Assembly: GCA_027065695.1 (NCBI GenBank)
Contig: JAMONP010000052.1
Span: 124,001-188,000 of the forward strand
Direction of reading: 5' to 3'
Source: Desulfuromonadales bacterium
GTDB lineage: Bacteria; Desulfobacterota; Desulfuromonadia; Desulfuromonadales; BM103
DNA: 64,000 bases
Notes under the pieces: generated by a model
The model's input: the letters and a program-made list of their open reading frames with translations, nothing else
Database searches by the model: none
Told to the model about the DNA's origin: nothing
Part shown: piece by piece, positions 37,637 through 50,667 of the stretch
Numbering within the stretch: position 1 is the stretch's first letter
Layout of the letters: every line of letters begins with the position of its first letter
Translations under genes and position numbers: made by a program

Positions 37637-38926
37637 ATGAAAATCGCAATCCTCACCATAGGCGACGAACTTCTTAACGGCGATCTGGCTGACACCAATA
37701 CAGCGGCAATCGCCCGGATATTAATGGACAGCTCCTTGCCAGTGTGCGAAGCAGCAACCGTTGGCGACCGCAAAGAGACGATAGCTGCTGCGCTACAACG
37801 CCTGGCTGACACACACGATGCGGTCATTGTTACCGGTGGCCTCGGTCCGACAGAAGATGATCGTACTTCCAAAGCTGCGGCCCATGCCTTTGTACGCCCT
37901 CTGGTCCTTAACGACAAAGCACTCAAACAGATCAGAGCCCGCTTTCGTGCCTGGAAAAGGGAGATGCACCCACGTAACGAGAAACAAGCACTTTTGCCAG
38001 GCAGGAGTGAAGTCATCACCAACCAAAACGGCACCGCCCCTGGATTCCACCTACAGAGCAACCAGGCCGACCTTTATTTTCTGCCCGGTGTCCCCCGAGA
38101 AATGCTGGCCATGCTCGTAGAATACGTCATGCCCTCGCTGTTGAGCCGCTTCCCAAACCCTCCCCTGCAGTGCCAGCGGGTTATGTCCATATTCGGCCTG
38201 GCAGAACCAGACGTTGAGGCACGCATCAACCGCAATGGCCTGCCAGATGGAGTTGAATTAGCATTTAACGTCGACCTGTCAATGGTGCAGGTCAAGCTGC
38301 GTGCCAAGGGAGAATCTGCCCAAAAACTGGTCGACCGTGCTGAGCTGACCGTACGTAAGACATTGGGCGACTATGTCGTCAGTATCGGCAGTGACTCTCT
38401 GGCCGGCAATACAGCACGTTTTCTGTCAATAGCCAGCCTCACTCTCGCCCTTGCTGAATCATGCACCGGCGGCCTGATCGCCAAACTGCTCACCGACCAG
38501 CCGGGGTCATCGGCTTTTCTGGAACGCAGTATCGTCTCATATGCCAACTCAGCCAAGCTTGATTGTCTGCATGTTACTCAGGAGATTCTCGATCACCATG
38601 GTGCCGTCAGCGCCGAGTGTGCGGAGGCTATGGCCAAAGGCGTACACGCCGCAGCTCACACCGACGTTGCTCTTGCTGTTACCGGCATTGCCGGCCCCGA
38701 CGGTGGCACCATCGATAAACCGGTGGGAACAGTCTACCTTGCCATGGTCAGTCCTTGGGAAGAGCGCGTTGAGCGATTCAATTTCCATGGTAATCGTGAT
38801 CAGGTTCGGCTACGCACAGCCTGTACAGCCCTTGACTGGCTTCGCCGTCTGGCCATATCACAGCTTTCAGACACATCAAGATTTTCTGACACGTGCGGAT
38901 TTTCAAACGATGGGGAGGAAAACTGA
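37637..38926 (+). CDS. cinA: CinA family protein (MocF-like domain plus nicotinamide-nucleotide amidohydrolase domain)
   Basis: ILTIGDELLNGDLADTN, VIVTGGLGPTEDD, AESCTGGLIAKLLTDQPGSSAFLERSIVSYAN, VTGIAGPDGGT. Confidence 0.95.
   Translation: MKIAILTIGDELLNGDLADTNTAAIARILMDSSLPVCEAATVGDRKETIAAALQRLADTHDAVIVTGGLGPTEDDRTSKAAAHAFVRPLVLNDKALKQIRARFRAWKREMHPRNEKQALLPGRSEVITNQNGTAPGFHLQSNQADLYFLPGVPREMLAMLVEYVMPSLLSRFPNPPLQCQRVMSIFGLAEPDVEARINRNGLPDGVELAFNVDLSMVQVKLRAKGESAQKLVDRAELTVRKTLGDYVVSIGSDSLAGNTARFLSIASLTLALAESCTGGLIAKLLTDQPGSSAFLERSIVSYANSAKLDCLHVTQEILDHHGAVSAECAEAMAKGVHAAAHTDVALAVTGIAGPDGGTIDKPVGTVYLAMVSPWEERVERFNFHGNRDQVRLRTACTALDWLRRLAISQLSDTSRFSDTCGFSNDGEEN
38865..38918 (+). repeat. Degenerate 18-bp tandem repeat at the 3' end of cinA
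   Basis: TTTCAGACACATCAAGAT / TTTCTGACACGTGCGGAT / TTTCAAACGATGGGGAGG. Encodes LSDTSR FSDTCG FSNDGE. Confidence 0.75.
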
Positions 38927-38928
38927 TC

Positions 38929-40881
38929 ATGACCACATTTCTCCTTACCATGGCAGGAATCGTTATTATTCTGGCCATCATCTGGGGCAGACGAAACCAA
39001 AATCAGGCAAGGACACTGCAAAGCAAACTGCTGTATAGCGAAGCGGATTGTCGACAACAGGCAGATCTTCTGGAAAACTACCGCAGCCGTGACCGACAGC
39101 TGGTACAAAACTCTGGCGAGGCCCTGTTTATCTTCGACCAGGAAGACGGCTCGCTGCTGGAGGCCAATAGTCAGGCAGAGAACCTGACCGGCTACACTCA
39201 GGGAGAAGTCACCCATCTGACCTTCAAGATCCTCTTTTCCCGTGAACATCGGCACCGTCTGTTGCGCATGATCAGCACGGTTATAAAAGAGGACGAAGCA
39301 GAGATCAGCGGAATCAAGTTTCGGCGCAAAGACGGTGGCCAATTCCTTGGCGAAATCAAGATCAAAACCGGGCGCATGGAAAATCGTCAGATTGTCTACG
39401 GCAGTTTTCGTGATGTCACACATATTACTAACCTGCAACTTGAGCTACAGAGTCATAACCGACACCTCACATTGCTCAATGAGATCTCCCACCGTGTTGC
39501 CGAAGGGCATGATCTGCCCCACACACTTGCAATCATTCTTGATGAAGTTATCAGGAGCCTTGACATATCGGGAGGAGGCATATTCCTTCTGGAACAGTCC
39601 GGTACAGAGATGAAACTCGCTTTCCATCGCAATATCCCGGGCAAGGTCGTTGAAGAGCTTGGGAAAATACAACCAGGCATCGGGCTCGCCGGCAAGGTAG
39701 TGGAAACCGGTCGTCCGCGTCTTTCTACTGATCTCCAAAAGGACCATCGTCGAAGTTCCAGTGCGGTTTTTGCAGACAACTGGCACGCTTTTTTAGCCGT
39801 GCCATTTATTGCCGAAGAAGAAACTCTGGGTGTCCTCTTTATTTTCGACCGAGGCAATCGGGTCTTCAACCGCGAAGATGTGCGACTTATCCAGGCGATC
39901 GGCAGACAACTCGGCCCTTTGCTGAAAAACGCCGAGCTTTTTGATGAACTGCAATGGCAGCACCGGCTCAACTTCGCCAGCCTGCGCGAACTTGAACGCT
40001 CCCGAGCGACCCTGCGTGATAATTTGGAACAACTCGAACAACATCATCGCAAGCTACAGAGCCTCAACCAGATGAAAAGTGCATTTCTGTCGTTGGCCTC
40101 ACATGAGTTGCGCACCCCCCTGACAACCATCCTTTCTGGAGCAGAGTTTCTCCAGAGTGAAGCAGAGCAGGTCCTTGGTAAAAATGAGAAACAAGCCCTG
40201 GATGTCATAATGCGTGGCAGTCGGCGGCTCAATCACATCGTTGACGACCTTTTGGAAGCGGCTCGCCTTGAAGCAAAAACACTTTACATGGCTCATGAAG
40301 CTTTCAATCCCTGGCCGATGATCAATGAACTTCACGCCGACTTCAAGCCAAATTGCGAGGTACGCAAGCTACACATGGAATTGCAGGACTTTCCCGACGA
40401 CGCCGTGATACGTGGTGATGTCCATCATTTGCAACGCGCCTTCGGCCGACTAATGGAAAATGCCATAAAGTTCACTCCTGAAGGTGGCCGGGTCCACATC
40501 ACCGGAAGAGTTCTCCAGCAGAAAGAAGTCTTGGCCCTCGCTAGTGAATTAAGAGCATTTTCGGTAAGTTTTTTCGATGGTGTTTTGGCAGAAAGCTATC
40601 TGGAAATTGCAATCAGTGACAGCGGCATAGGGCTCGAATTGGAAGACCGAATCCAGATATTCGACAAATTCCAGGAAGTAGGAGACATTTCCAAGCATTC
40701 GACATCACAGGCCCAATTTGGAGGCAAAGGGATTGGACTCGGCCTGACCCTGGCCAAAGGGATTATTGAAACTCATGCAGGTATAGTCTGGGTCGAAAGT
40801 GCCGGCCCTGATCAAGGTAGCCGCTTCTCAGCATTACTGCCTCTGGTCAGCCCTGATGATGGTCGATATGTGCTTGGCTAG
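38929..40881 (+). CDS. Membrane PAS-GAF sensor histidine kinase
   Basis: N-terminal TM, PAS region (LFIFDQEDGSLLEANSQAENLTGYT), GAF, HisKA FLSLASHELRTPLTTILSG, and HATPase (GRLMENAIKFTPEGG, GKGIGLGLTLAKGIIETHAG). Confidence 0.93.
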   Translation: MTTFLLTMAGIVIILAIIWGRRNQNQARTLQSKLLYSEADCRQQADLLENYRSRDRQLVQNSGEALFIFDQEDGSLLEANSQAENLTGYTQGEVTHLTFKILFSREHRHRLLRMISTVIKEDEAEISGIKFRRKDGGQFLGEIKIKTGRMENRQIVYGSFRDVTHITNLQLELQSHNRHLTLLNEISHRVAEGHDLPHTLAIILDEVIRSLDISGGGIFLLEQSGTEMKLAFHRNIPGKVVEELGKIQPGIGLAGKVVETGRPRLSTDLQKDHRRSSSAVFADNWHAFLAVPFIAEEETLGVLFIFDRGNRVFNREDVRLIQAIGRQLGPLLKNAELFDELQWQHRLNFASLRELERSRATLRDNLEQLEQHHRKLQSLNQMKSAFLSLASHELRTPLTTILSGAEFLQSEAEQVLGKNEKQALDVIMRGSRRLNHIVDDLLEAARLEAKTLYMAHEAFNPWPMINELHADFKPNCEVRKLHMELQDFPDDAVIRGDVHHLQRAFGRLMENAIKFTPEGGRVHITGRVLQQKEVLALASELRAFSVSFFDGVLAESYLEIAISDSGIGLELEDRIQIFDKFQEVGDISKHSTSQAQFGGKGIGLGLTLAKGIIETHAGIVWVESAGPDQGSRFSALLPLVSPDDGRYVLG

Positions 40882-41088
40882 GGTTCATTCTAAGAACTTG
40901 CACCCACACGCGCATTGCTTCGACGAAATCAAACAGGAAGCCCTTGAAAAGATCAGGGTTTCTGTGATATCCGTAAGGCTTCGTGTCAATAGTCAACTTT
41001 TCCGCTTCAGCTCTATAGAGTTCGACAAGCTGCTGGCAGACGACCTAACATTCATTTGTGTGCATTGACCCCGCAAGGAGGGAAACTG

Positions 41089-42111
41089 ATGGCAGAGAGT
41101 GATCGCAACAGAGCTATTGAACTGGCCATGGGCCAGATTGAAAAACAATTTGGCAAAGGCAGCATCATGCGCCTCGGTGAAGGCGCAGTCATACCAGACA
41201 TCGGCTCGATCCCAACTGGAGCTTTGAGTCTTGATATCGCTCTCGGTATCGGCGGGGTCCCGCGTGGCCGTGTCATTGAGATCTACGGGCCTGAGTCTTC
41301 AGGCAAAACGACCCTGGCATTACACATTGCCGCAGAAGCTCAAAAAACAGGTGGTGTAGCCGCTTTTGTCGATGCTGAGCACGCCCTTGATATCCATTAC
41401 GCCAAGAAACTAGGTGTTAATATCGATGAACTGCTGATATCACAACCGGATACTGGCGAACAAGCCCTTGAAATTGTCGAAGTTCTCGTGCGCAGCGGTG
41501 CCATTGATGTCTTGATTATCGACTCGGTTGCCGCTCTTGTTCCGCGTGCAGAAATCGAAGGTGAAATGGGCGACTCTCACATGGGCCTTCAGGCCCGACT
41601 GATGTCACAGGCTCTGCGTAAACTGACAGGAACTATCAGTAAATCAAACTGCTGTGTGATTTTCATCAACCAGATCCGCATGAAGATCGGCGTCATGTTC
41701 GGCAATCCCGAGACCACAACTGGCGGCAACGCCCTGAAATTCTACGCGACCGTACGCATGGACATTCGTCGGATTGCATCTCTCAAACAGGGGCAGGATG
41801 CGATCGGTAACCGCACCCGGGTAAAAATCGTCAAGAACAAAATTGCTCCGCCCTTCAAGGAAGCAGAATTCGACATCATGTATGGTGCCGGTATTTCACG
41901 TGAAGGAGATCTGCTCGATCTTGGCGTTGAATGCAACATTGTCGAGAAAAGCGGGTCCTGGTTTTCTTACGGTGAAGACCGCATCGGCCAGGGACGCGAA
42001 AATGCCAAACGCTATCTGACCGAACACCCTGAAACAGCAGCTGAGATCGAAATGAAAGTGCTCGAGCATTACGGCCTCAGCCCTGCAGGAACCCCGCCTG
42101 AAGGAGAATAG
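41089..42111 (+). CDS. recA: Recombinase RecA
   Basis: [86 protein letters not shown] at 41089 after AGGAGGGAAACTG. Confidence 0.98.
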   Translation: MAESDRNRAIELAMGQIEKQFGKGSIMRLGEGAVIPDIGSIPTGALSLDIALGIGGVPRGRVIEIYGPESSGKTTLALHIAAEAQKTGGVAAFVDAEHALDIHYAKKLGVNIDELLISQPDTGEQALEIVEVLVRSGAIDVLIIDSVAALVPRAEIEGEMGDSHMGLQARLMSQALRKLTGTISKSNCCVIFINQIRMKIGVMFGNPETTTGGNALKFYATVRMDIRRIASLKQGQDAIGNRTRVKIVKNKIAPPFKEAEFDIMYGAGISREGDLLDLGVECNIVEKSGSWFSYGEDRIGQGRENAKRYLTEHPETAAEIEMKVLEHYGLSPAGTPPEGE

Positions 42112-42114
42112 CTC

Positions 42115-43242
42115 ATGGATCTCAATGAAATCCTGTCAGTTGGCCTGAAATCCGGAGCCTCCGACATCCACCTCAAGGCGGGTCTGCCGCCGATCTACCG
42201 TATCGACGGCACTTTGCGCCCGCTGCCAAAAGCACCACGGATATCTCCCGATCAGACCGAACAGATTACCGAAGAAATCATGAACGATATGCAGAAGGAG
42301 CGCTTCGACATCGCCTATGAGGTAGACCTGGCATACGGGGTCCCCGGATTGGGGCGCTTCCGTGTCAACGCCTTTACCCAGCGCGGCTCGGTTTCACTGG
42401 TCTTTCGTGCCATTCCTTTTGACATCAAAGGTCTGGATGACCTGATGTTGCCATCGGTTATCAAGAAAATGGCCATGGCCAATCGCGGCTTGATTCTGGT
42501 GACCGGCGCCACCGGTTCCGGCAAATCAACCACTCTCGCCGCTGTCATCGATTACATCAACACCAACCGTAAATCACATATTGTGACGATCGAGGACCCG
42601 ATTGAATTTCTTCATCGCGACAAGAAAAGCATCATTAACCAGCGTGAAGTCGGCTCCGACACCCTGGGCTTCCAACCCGCCTTGAAATCAGCTCTGCGTC
42701 AAGACCCTGACGTCATCCTGGTCGGCGAGATGCGAGATCATGAAACGATCGAGACGGCGCTGACAGCAGCCGAAACCGGGCATCTGGTTCTCTCTACCCT
42801 GCATACGGTCGATGCAACAGAAACGATCAACCGGATCATCTCGGTTTTCCCGCCGTACCAGCAGCGCCAGGTGCGTATCCAGCTGGCGGCAGTTTTGCGA
42901 GGTGTTATTTCCATGCGCCTGGTACCTAAACTTGACGGCAAGGGTCGTGTCCCAGCGGTCGAGATCATGGTGGCGTCGGCCAGGGTCCGCCAGATGATTG
43001 ATGAAAAGGAACAGACCAAATTACTGCCGGATGCAATCCAGCAAGGTCATGAATCTTACGGCATGCAGACCTTCGACCAGTCACTGATGAACCTGATGAA
43101 GACCAAGAAGATCAGTTTTGAAGAAGCCTTGCGGCAGTGTTCCAATCCAGATGATTTCAAACTCAAGGTCTCCGGGGTCTCGTCGACATCGGACCTCTCA
43201 TGGGACGCATTTGAGGACGAAAACAAAAAAGGTGACGAATAA
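42115..43242 (+). CDS. pilT: Type IV pilus retraction ATPase PilT
   Basis: GASDIHLKAGLPPIYRIDGTL, TGATGSGKSTTLAAVIDYIN, IEDPIEFLHRDKKSIINQREVG, LVGEMRDHETIETALTAAETGHLVLSTLHTVDATETINRII. Confidence 0.97.
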   Translation: MDLNEILSVGLKSGASDIHLKAGLPPIYRIDGTLRPLPKAPRISPDQTEQITEEIMNDMQKERFDIAYEVDLAYGVPGLGRFRVNAFTQRGSVSLVFRAIPFDIKGLDDLMLPSVIKKMAMANRGLILVTGATGSGKSTTLAAVIDYINTNRKSHIVTIEDPIEFLHRDKKSIINQREVGSDTLGFQPALKSALRQDPDVILVGEMRDHETIETALTAAETGHLVLSTLHTVDATETINRIISVFPPYQQRQVRIQLAAVLRGVISMRLVPKLDGKGRVPAVEIMVASARVRQMIDEKEQTKLLPDAIQQGHESYGMQTFDQSLMNLMKTKKISFEEALRQCSNPDDFKLKVSGVSSTSDLSWDAFEDENKKGDE

Positions 43243-43756
43243 ATCTGGGCCACAACCAGAACGGACGGATCCCTGGCCAACAGCTCTGCGAATATTGACC
43301 GGCCGCGATTACAGCCAGGCAGAGTTGTCCCGGCGTCTGCTTGATAAAGGCTTTGAGCCGGTGCTTATTGATACTGTTTTGCAGCGTTGCCTTGAGCTTG
43401 GCTATCTCGATGATGCCCGCTACGCCCTGAACCGGGCAACCAGCCTGATGACCCGAGGCCGTGCTGTCGGCCAGCGCGTTCTGGCTGACTTACGTCAGCA
43501 TGGCGTCGACAAAGAAACTGCCTGTCAGGCACTTGACAAGGCTCGTGAAATTTGCGATGAAGATCATCTTCTATCAGCATTGATGGAACGACGATTCCCT
43601 GATTTCAACTACAGCTCTGCGTCTGCCAAGGAACGACGCCGGGTTGTAAATTTTCTCCAACGACGCGGTTTCACAATCGACCGCATCATGGATCAATTGA
43701 CACAGAAAGGCTTTGAACCCCACGATGAAAACCGCCACAATAAAAACCGGCAGTGA
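43232..43756 (+). CDS. recX: Regulatory protein RecX
   Basis: [73 protein letters not shown]. Likely GTG start at 43232 overlapping the pilT stop. Confidence 0.88.
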   Translation: MTNKSGPQPERTDPWPTALRILTGRDYSQAELSRRLLDKGFEPVLIDTVLQRCLELGYLDDARYALNRATSLMTRGRAVGQRVLADLRQHGVDKETACQALDKAREICDEDHLLSALMERRFPDFNYSSASAKERRRVVNFLQRRGFTIDRIMDQLTQKGFEPHDENRHNKNRQ

Positions 43757-46385
43757 AATACGTCAGCTCTTTTTGAAGTTTTTTGCAGACCGCGGCCACA
43801 CGATTGTTGCTTCTTCCTCCCTGGTCCCACACAACGACCCGACACTGCTCTTTACCAATGCCGGCATGAATCAGTTCAAAGACTGTTTCCTCGGTCATGA
43901 AAAACGAGCCTACGTTCGCGCCACAACCTCGCAGAAGTGTGTCCGTGCCGGCGGCAAACACAACGACCTGGAAAATGTCGGTCGTACCGCCCGCCACCAT
44001 ACTTTTTTCGAGATGCTCGGTAATTTTTCCTTCGGCGATTATTTCAAGAAAAATGCAATTGCCTACGCTTGGGAATTCCTCACTGTCGACCTGGGCATCG
44101 ATAAGGACCGCCTTTATGTCTCGGTCTATACCGATGATGACGAAGCCGCCGACATCTGGCACGAACAGGAAGGGGTTCCCCGCGAGCGTATTTTCCGTTT
44201 TGAGGAGGATAACTTCTGGTCGATGGGCGACACCGGTCCCTGTGGACCCTGCTCGGAAATTTTTTACGACAACGGGCCGGAAATTGGTTGCGACTCTCCG
44301 AGTTGCACCGTCGGTTGCGACTGCGACCGCTACATGGAGATCTGGAATAACGTCTTCATGCAGTTCAACCGCCAGCCGGACGGTGAGCTGGTACCACTGC
44401 CAAAACCAGCCGTTGACACCGGCATGGGACTGGAACGGCTTACTACTGTCATGCAAGGTGTTTTATCAAACTACGACACCAACCTGATGCGCGATATCAT
44501 CGGCTATATTGAAAAGCTTTCCGGAAAAACCTACGGTGACAATCCTGAGGATGATGTCTCGATGCGGGTTATGACCGATCACAGCCGAGCCACCGCTTAC
44601 CTGATCGCTGACGGCGTTATGCCGAGCAACGAAGGTCGCGGTTATGTACTGCGCCGCATCATGCGCCGGGCCATGCGTCATGCCAAGATGCTCGGCTTTG
44701 CTGACCCCGTACTCTACAAGACGGCAGTTTTCGTTCTCGAATTTATGGCTGAAGCCTATCCACAGGAAGCCGAACGCAAGAGCTTTGTTGCCAAAATCGT
44801 CGAGAAGGAAGAAGAACGTTTTATGCAGACTCTCGACAATGGCCTGCGTATCCTCAACGAGGAGGTCGAACACCTGCAACAGCAGCAGGCAACGATCATC
44901 CCCGGCACTGTGCTTTTCAAACTCTATGACACCTACGGGTTCCCGACCGACCTGACGGCTGATATCGTTGAAGCAAAAGGTTTCACTATCGATGAGACCG
45001 GCTTCGAAAATTGCATGGAAGAACAGCGCCAAAAAGCTCGGGCGCACTGGAAAGGTTCTGGCGAAGAGGCCATTGGACCAGTCTATCGTGAGCTAGTCGA
45101 GCAAGGCTACAAAGTGAACTTCAGCGGTTACCATGAGCTGACGTCCAGCAGCCGCATTACAGCAATCCTGCACGATGGCGAACAGATCAGCCAGGCCGGT
45201 GCCGGTGAGCAGATAGAGATCATTACTGAAGCGACACCTTTTTACGGCGAATCAGGTGGCCAGGCCGGTGACCTTGGCACGATCAACGCACCGGGTCTCA
45301 AAATCGAAATCACCGACACGAGAAAACCGCTGCCAGAATTGATCGTTCACGTCGGCAAGATTATCGAAGGCACCCTGGCGATCGGCCAAGAGGTGGAACT
45401 CACGGTGGATGCGGCCGCGCGCCAGGCAACCGCCCTGAACCACACCTCGACCCATATTCTGCATGCTGTGTTGGTCGAAGTGCTGGGTGATCATGTCAAA
45501 CAGGCAGGTTCTCTGGTTGCCCCTGACCGTCTGCGTTTCGACTTCAATCATTTTTCGGCAATCACGCATGAGGAACTGCGCCGCATCGAAACCGAAGTCA
45601 ATCGACGCATCCGCGAAAACCATTCTGTAGAAACCCGGGAGATGGCAGCCGACGAAGCTGTTGCCGCCGGTGCTACAGCACTCTTCGGTGAGAAATACGG
45701 CAAGCGGGTCCGGGTCGTCAATCTTGGTGATTTCAGCATGGAGCTCTGTGGCGGCACCCATACTGCTGCCGCCGGTGACATAGGTCTTTTTAAAATCATT
45801 CAGGAGGCCGGAATTGCCGCCGGTGTCCGGCGCATTGAGGCCGCTACCGGAACCCGTGCCCTGGATCTGGTACAGCAGCAAGAAGATGCCATCAGCCGCA
45901 TGGCTGGCCTGGTGAAAAGCGACCGCCCACAACTGGAAACCCGCCTGGCAAAGATGGTGGAACGCCAGAAAGAGCTGGAGCGTGAACTTGCCACTCTGGA
46001 GAGCCGGTTGAAAGCTGGCCAGGCCGAAGACATCATGAGCCAGGTCCAGGAAATCGACGGCATCAAGTTACTGGCCGCCGAGGTGGACTCGGCAGACGGT
46101 AAGGGCTTGCGGGAGATGGCCGATAAACTGCGCGACAAACTCGGCTCCGGTGTTGTCGCCATAGGATGCCCTTATGAAGGCAAGGTTAACCTGCTGGTTG
46201 CGGTCACTGCCGATCTGACTAATGTGTTACACGCCGGAAAACTGGTCGCAGCCATGGCCAAGGAAGTTGGCGGACGTGGTGGTGGCCGACCGGACCTTGC
46301 CCAGGCGGGCGGCAACCAGCCGGAGAAGTTAGCTGAGGCCTTAAACAAGGTTGCCGAACTGATCCATACCATCCGAAGTAATTAG
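43725..46385 (+). CDS. alaS: Alanine--tRNA ligase
   Basis: [117 protein letters not shown]. Confidence 0.98.
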   Translation: MKTATIKTGSEIRQLFLKFFADRGHTIVASSSLVPHNDPTLLFTNAGMNQFKDCFLGHEKRAYVRATTSQKCVRAGGKHNDLENVGRTARHHTFFEMLGNFSFGDYFKKNAIAYAWEFLTVDLGIDKDRLYVSVYTDDDEAADIWHEQEGVPRERIFRFEEDNFWSMGDTGPCGPCSEIFYDNGPEIGCDSPSCTVGCDCDRYMEIWNNVFMQFNRQPDGELVPLPKPAVDTGMGLERLTTVMQGVLSNYDTNLMRDIIGYIEKLSGKTYGDNPEDDVSMRVMTDHSRATAYLIADGVMPSNEGRGYVLRRIMRRAMRHAKMLGFADPVLYKTAVFVLEFMAEAYPQEAERKSFVAKIVEKEEERFMQTLDNGLRILNEEVEHLQQQQATIIPGTVLFKLYDTYGFPTDLTADIVEAKGFTIDETGFENCMEEQRQKARAHWKGSGEEAIGPVYRELVEQGYKVNFSGYHELTSSSRITAILHDGEQISQAGAGEQIEIITEATPFYGESGGQAGDLGTINAPGLKIEITDTRKPLPELIVHVGKIIEGTLAIGQEVELTVDAAARQATALNHTSTHILHAVLVEVLGDHVKQAGSLVAPDRLRFDFNHFSAITHEELRRIETEVNRRIRENHSVETREMAADEAVAAGATALFGEKYGKRVRVVNLGDFSMELCGGTHTAAAGDIGLFKIIQEAGIAAGVRRIEAATGTRALDLVQQQEDAISRMAGLVKSDRPQLETRLAKMVERQKELERELATLESRLKAGQAEDIMSQVQEIDGIKLLAAEVDSADGKGLREMADKLRDKLGSGVVAIGCPYEGKVNLLVAVTADLTNVLHAGKLVAAMAKEVGGRGGGRPDLAQAGGNQPEKLAEALNKVAELIHTIRSN

Positions 46386-46417
46386 CAGACGTTTAACTGT
46401 TCAGCACTATGAAAGAC

Positions 46418-46494
46418 TGTCATTCTCGAAGGTTTAATCGAGAATCCAGACTTAAAATCCATGGATCCCCGATAGAATCATTAGGGGATGACAG
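46418..46494. repeat. Dispersed palindromic repeat (TGTCATTC...GGGGATGACA), copy A
   Basis: TGTCATTCTCGAAGGTTTAATCGAGAATCCAG...ATGGATCCCCGATAGAATCATTAGGGGATGACAG. Closely matches 58488-58564. Confidence 0.88.
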
Positions 46495-46535
46495 CCGTTT
46501 TTATAAACAACGCAGAGCTTTACTGCGGAGTCAGT

Positions 46536-47675
46536 ATGCGACTTGAAATGCGGGGAGAGCCTCGGTTATTGCAGCAAGCTGAGACGCCGGCCATCCTCAT
46601 CGTCGACGACGAGCCGGTTATTCGCGATCTTTGCGCCCGAACCTTGAAGGACTACCGGACTCTTCAGGCTGAGAATGGCCAGGAAGCTTTACGGGTTCTG
46701 GACCACGAGAAAGTAGACCTGATTCTGGTCGATGTCATGATGCCGATCATGAATGGACTTGAGCTGCTTCAGAAAATCAAGGAACAGGACCCTGAGCAAC
46801 TGGTCATAGTCATGACCGGTTATGCTGACAAGGACATTATCCTCCGAGCCCTCAAGGCCCATGCTGATGACTTCATCCACAAGCCGATCAACCTCCTACA
46901 GCTCAAAATATCGATAAAAAATGCCCTTGAGAAAAAGACCTTGCATCAGGAACTGATGCAATTGAAGCAACTTGACCGTATCAAGTCTGACTTTCTTGGA
47001 TTTATCTCTCACAAGCTGCGAACGCCGACAACATCCATCTCGCTCTTCATACAGAACCTTGCCAGTGGCGCCATCGACATGGAGGATCCAGGATTTGCCT
47101 CTGCCCTTGATGCCATTCGCGAAGAGTCCGATTACCTCGCCTACCTGATTCAGGATCTGCTTTACTACAGTGATATTATCCTCAAGAGCAGCGCTGGCAA
47201 CGCCTCTAGGGAAGATCTGAAAGAAATTATCAGCGCCATTTTGTCCGAAAAGCGTCAAGTGATTGCACAGAAGGGGCTGACTCTGGACGCATCACTGTCA
47301 GAACATTGGCCAAAAGTAATCGTCGATCGTCGCCGCATCGCCTTTGCCCTGAACGCACTTTTAGACAATGCCATAAAGTTCACCCTCCATGGTGGCAAGA
47401 TCACTCTCTCTTGTGAGGTTGGAGAAACCGAAATCACCTTCATTATTACTGACAACGGGCCGGGGATTACCCCTGAAGAGGTCGTCAAAATCTTCGAGAA
47501 ATTTTACCAGATTGACCCTCAACATACCGGCCAGGTCCGTGGCTTCGGTCTGGGCCTCTTTTATGCCCGTCAGTTTATCCGTGATCACGGTGGTACTATC
47601 AATATTAGCAGTACTCCAGGCAAGGGGACCAAAGCCATCATCCAACTGCCCAAGAAGCTGTCGGACTCTCCTTGA
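46536..47675 (+). CDS. Response regulator receiver-histidine kinase hybrid (REC N-terminal)
   Basis: ILIVDDEPVIRDLC...LILVDVMMPIMNGLELL receiver, H-box region FLGFISHKLRTPTTSISL, HATPase LNALLDNAIKFTLHGGK / DNGPGITPEEVVKIFEKFYQ / GFGLGLFYARQFIRDHGG. Upstream start at 46488 lies inside the repeat. Confidence 0.9.
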   Translation: MRLEMRGEPRLLQQAETPAILIVDDEPVIRDLCARTLKDYRTLQAENGQEALRVLDHEKVDLILVDVMMPIMNGLELLQKIKEQDPEQLVIVMTGYADKDIILRALKAHADDFIHKPINLLQLKISIKNALEKKTLHQELMQLKQLDRIKSDFLGFISHKLRTPTTSISLFIQNLASGAIDMEDPGFASALDAIREESDYLAYLIQDLLYYSDIILKSSAGNASREDLKEIISAILSEKRQVIAQKGLTLDASLSEHWPKVIVDRRRIAFALNALLDNAIKFTLHGGKITLSCEVGETEITFIITDNGPGITPEEVVKIFEKFYQIDPQHTGQVRGFGLGLFYARQFIRDHGGTINISSTPGKGTKAIIQLPKKLSDSP

Positions 47676-47823
47676 ACCTGCCGATAACACCATCTGACCC
47701 AGAAGCACCTTTTCCTCACCCAACCTGATAGTCCAACAGGCTGCCAGCATAGGCATTTTGCTTTGTCTCCCCACGTGCTTATGCTATATTCTGGTATTTT
47801 TTGCTTTAGAAGAGAGGCTCAAG

Positions 47824-48350
47824 ATGTTCAAAGGGACAACCATTCTTTGCGTGCGCCGCGGAGCTGAAGTCGCTATGGCTGGTGATGGTCAGGTCAGCCT
47901 CGGCAACACCATCATGAAGCATACAGCCAGGAAACTTCGGCACATGTATGATGACCAGGTAATTGCCGGTTTTGCTGGCAGTACAGCCGACGCCTTCACC
48001 CTCTTTGAAAAGTTTGAGGCTAAGCTACAAGAGTATCGCGGCAACCTGCAACGAGCGGCAGTCGAACTGGCCAAGGACTGGCGTAAGGACAAGATTCTCC
48101 GCCACCTCGAAGCGCTGCTGATTGTTGCTGACCGAGAAGCAACACTGGTGCTCTCAGGGGTCGGCGATGTGATCGAACCGGAGCACGGGATTGCCGCAAT
48201 TGGATCGGGCGGCACCTTTGCGCAGGCAGCCGCACGAGCCCTGACCAGCCACACGGAGCTCTCCATGGCCCAGATTGCCGAGGAGTCCTTAAAAATTGCT
48301 GCCGACATCTGCGTTTACACCAACGATCGAATCATTGTGGAGACCTTGTC

Positions 48351-48354
<4 letters not shown>
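47824..48354 (+). CDS. hslV: ATP-dependent protease subunit HslV
   Basis: [65 protein letters not shown]. Confidence 0.97.
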
Positions 48355-50589
<2,235 letters not shown>

Positions 50590-50596
50590 AAGATGC

Positions 50597-50628
50597 TGTT
50601 ATTCCCGACTACACCCTCGGGGATGACA
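50597..50628. repeat. Shortened copy of the TGTCATTC...GGGGATGACA repeat (copy C)
   Basis: TGTTATTCCCGACTACACCCTCGGGGATGACA between argB and argD; matches only the outer arms of copies A and B. Confidence 0.75.
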
Positions 50629-50667
50629 GACATATTTGCTAACATTTCACGTTTCACGGATAATACC

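Noticed and set aside
40799-41068. 89-aa ORF between the histidine kinase and recA
   Set aside because: Begins inside the kinase gene in another frame and has no recognisable domain; likely spurious.
43686-44456. 256-aa minus-strand ORF
   Set aside because: Antisense to alaS; shadow ORF.
45252-45932. 226-aa minus-strand ORF
   Set aside because: Antisense to alaS; shadow ORF in a high-coding-density region.
46418-46494. Repeats considered as CRISPR units
   Set aside because: Copies are kilobases apart, palindromic and intergenic, with no regular spacers and no cas genes in the window.
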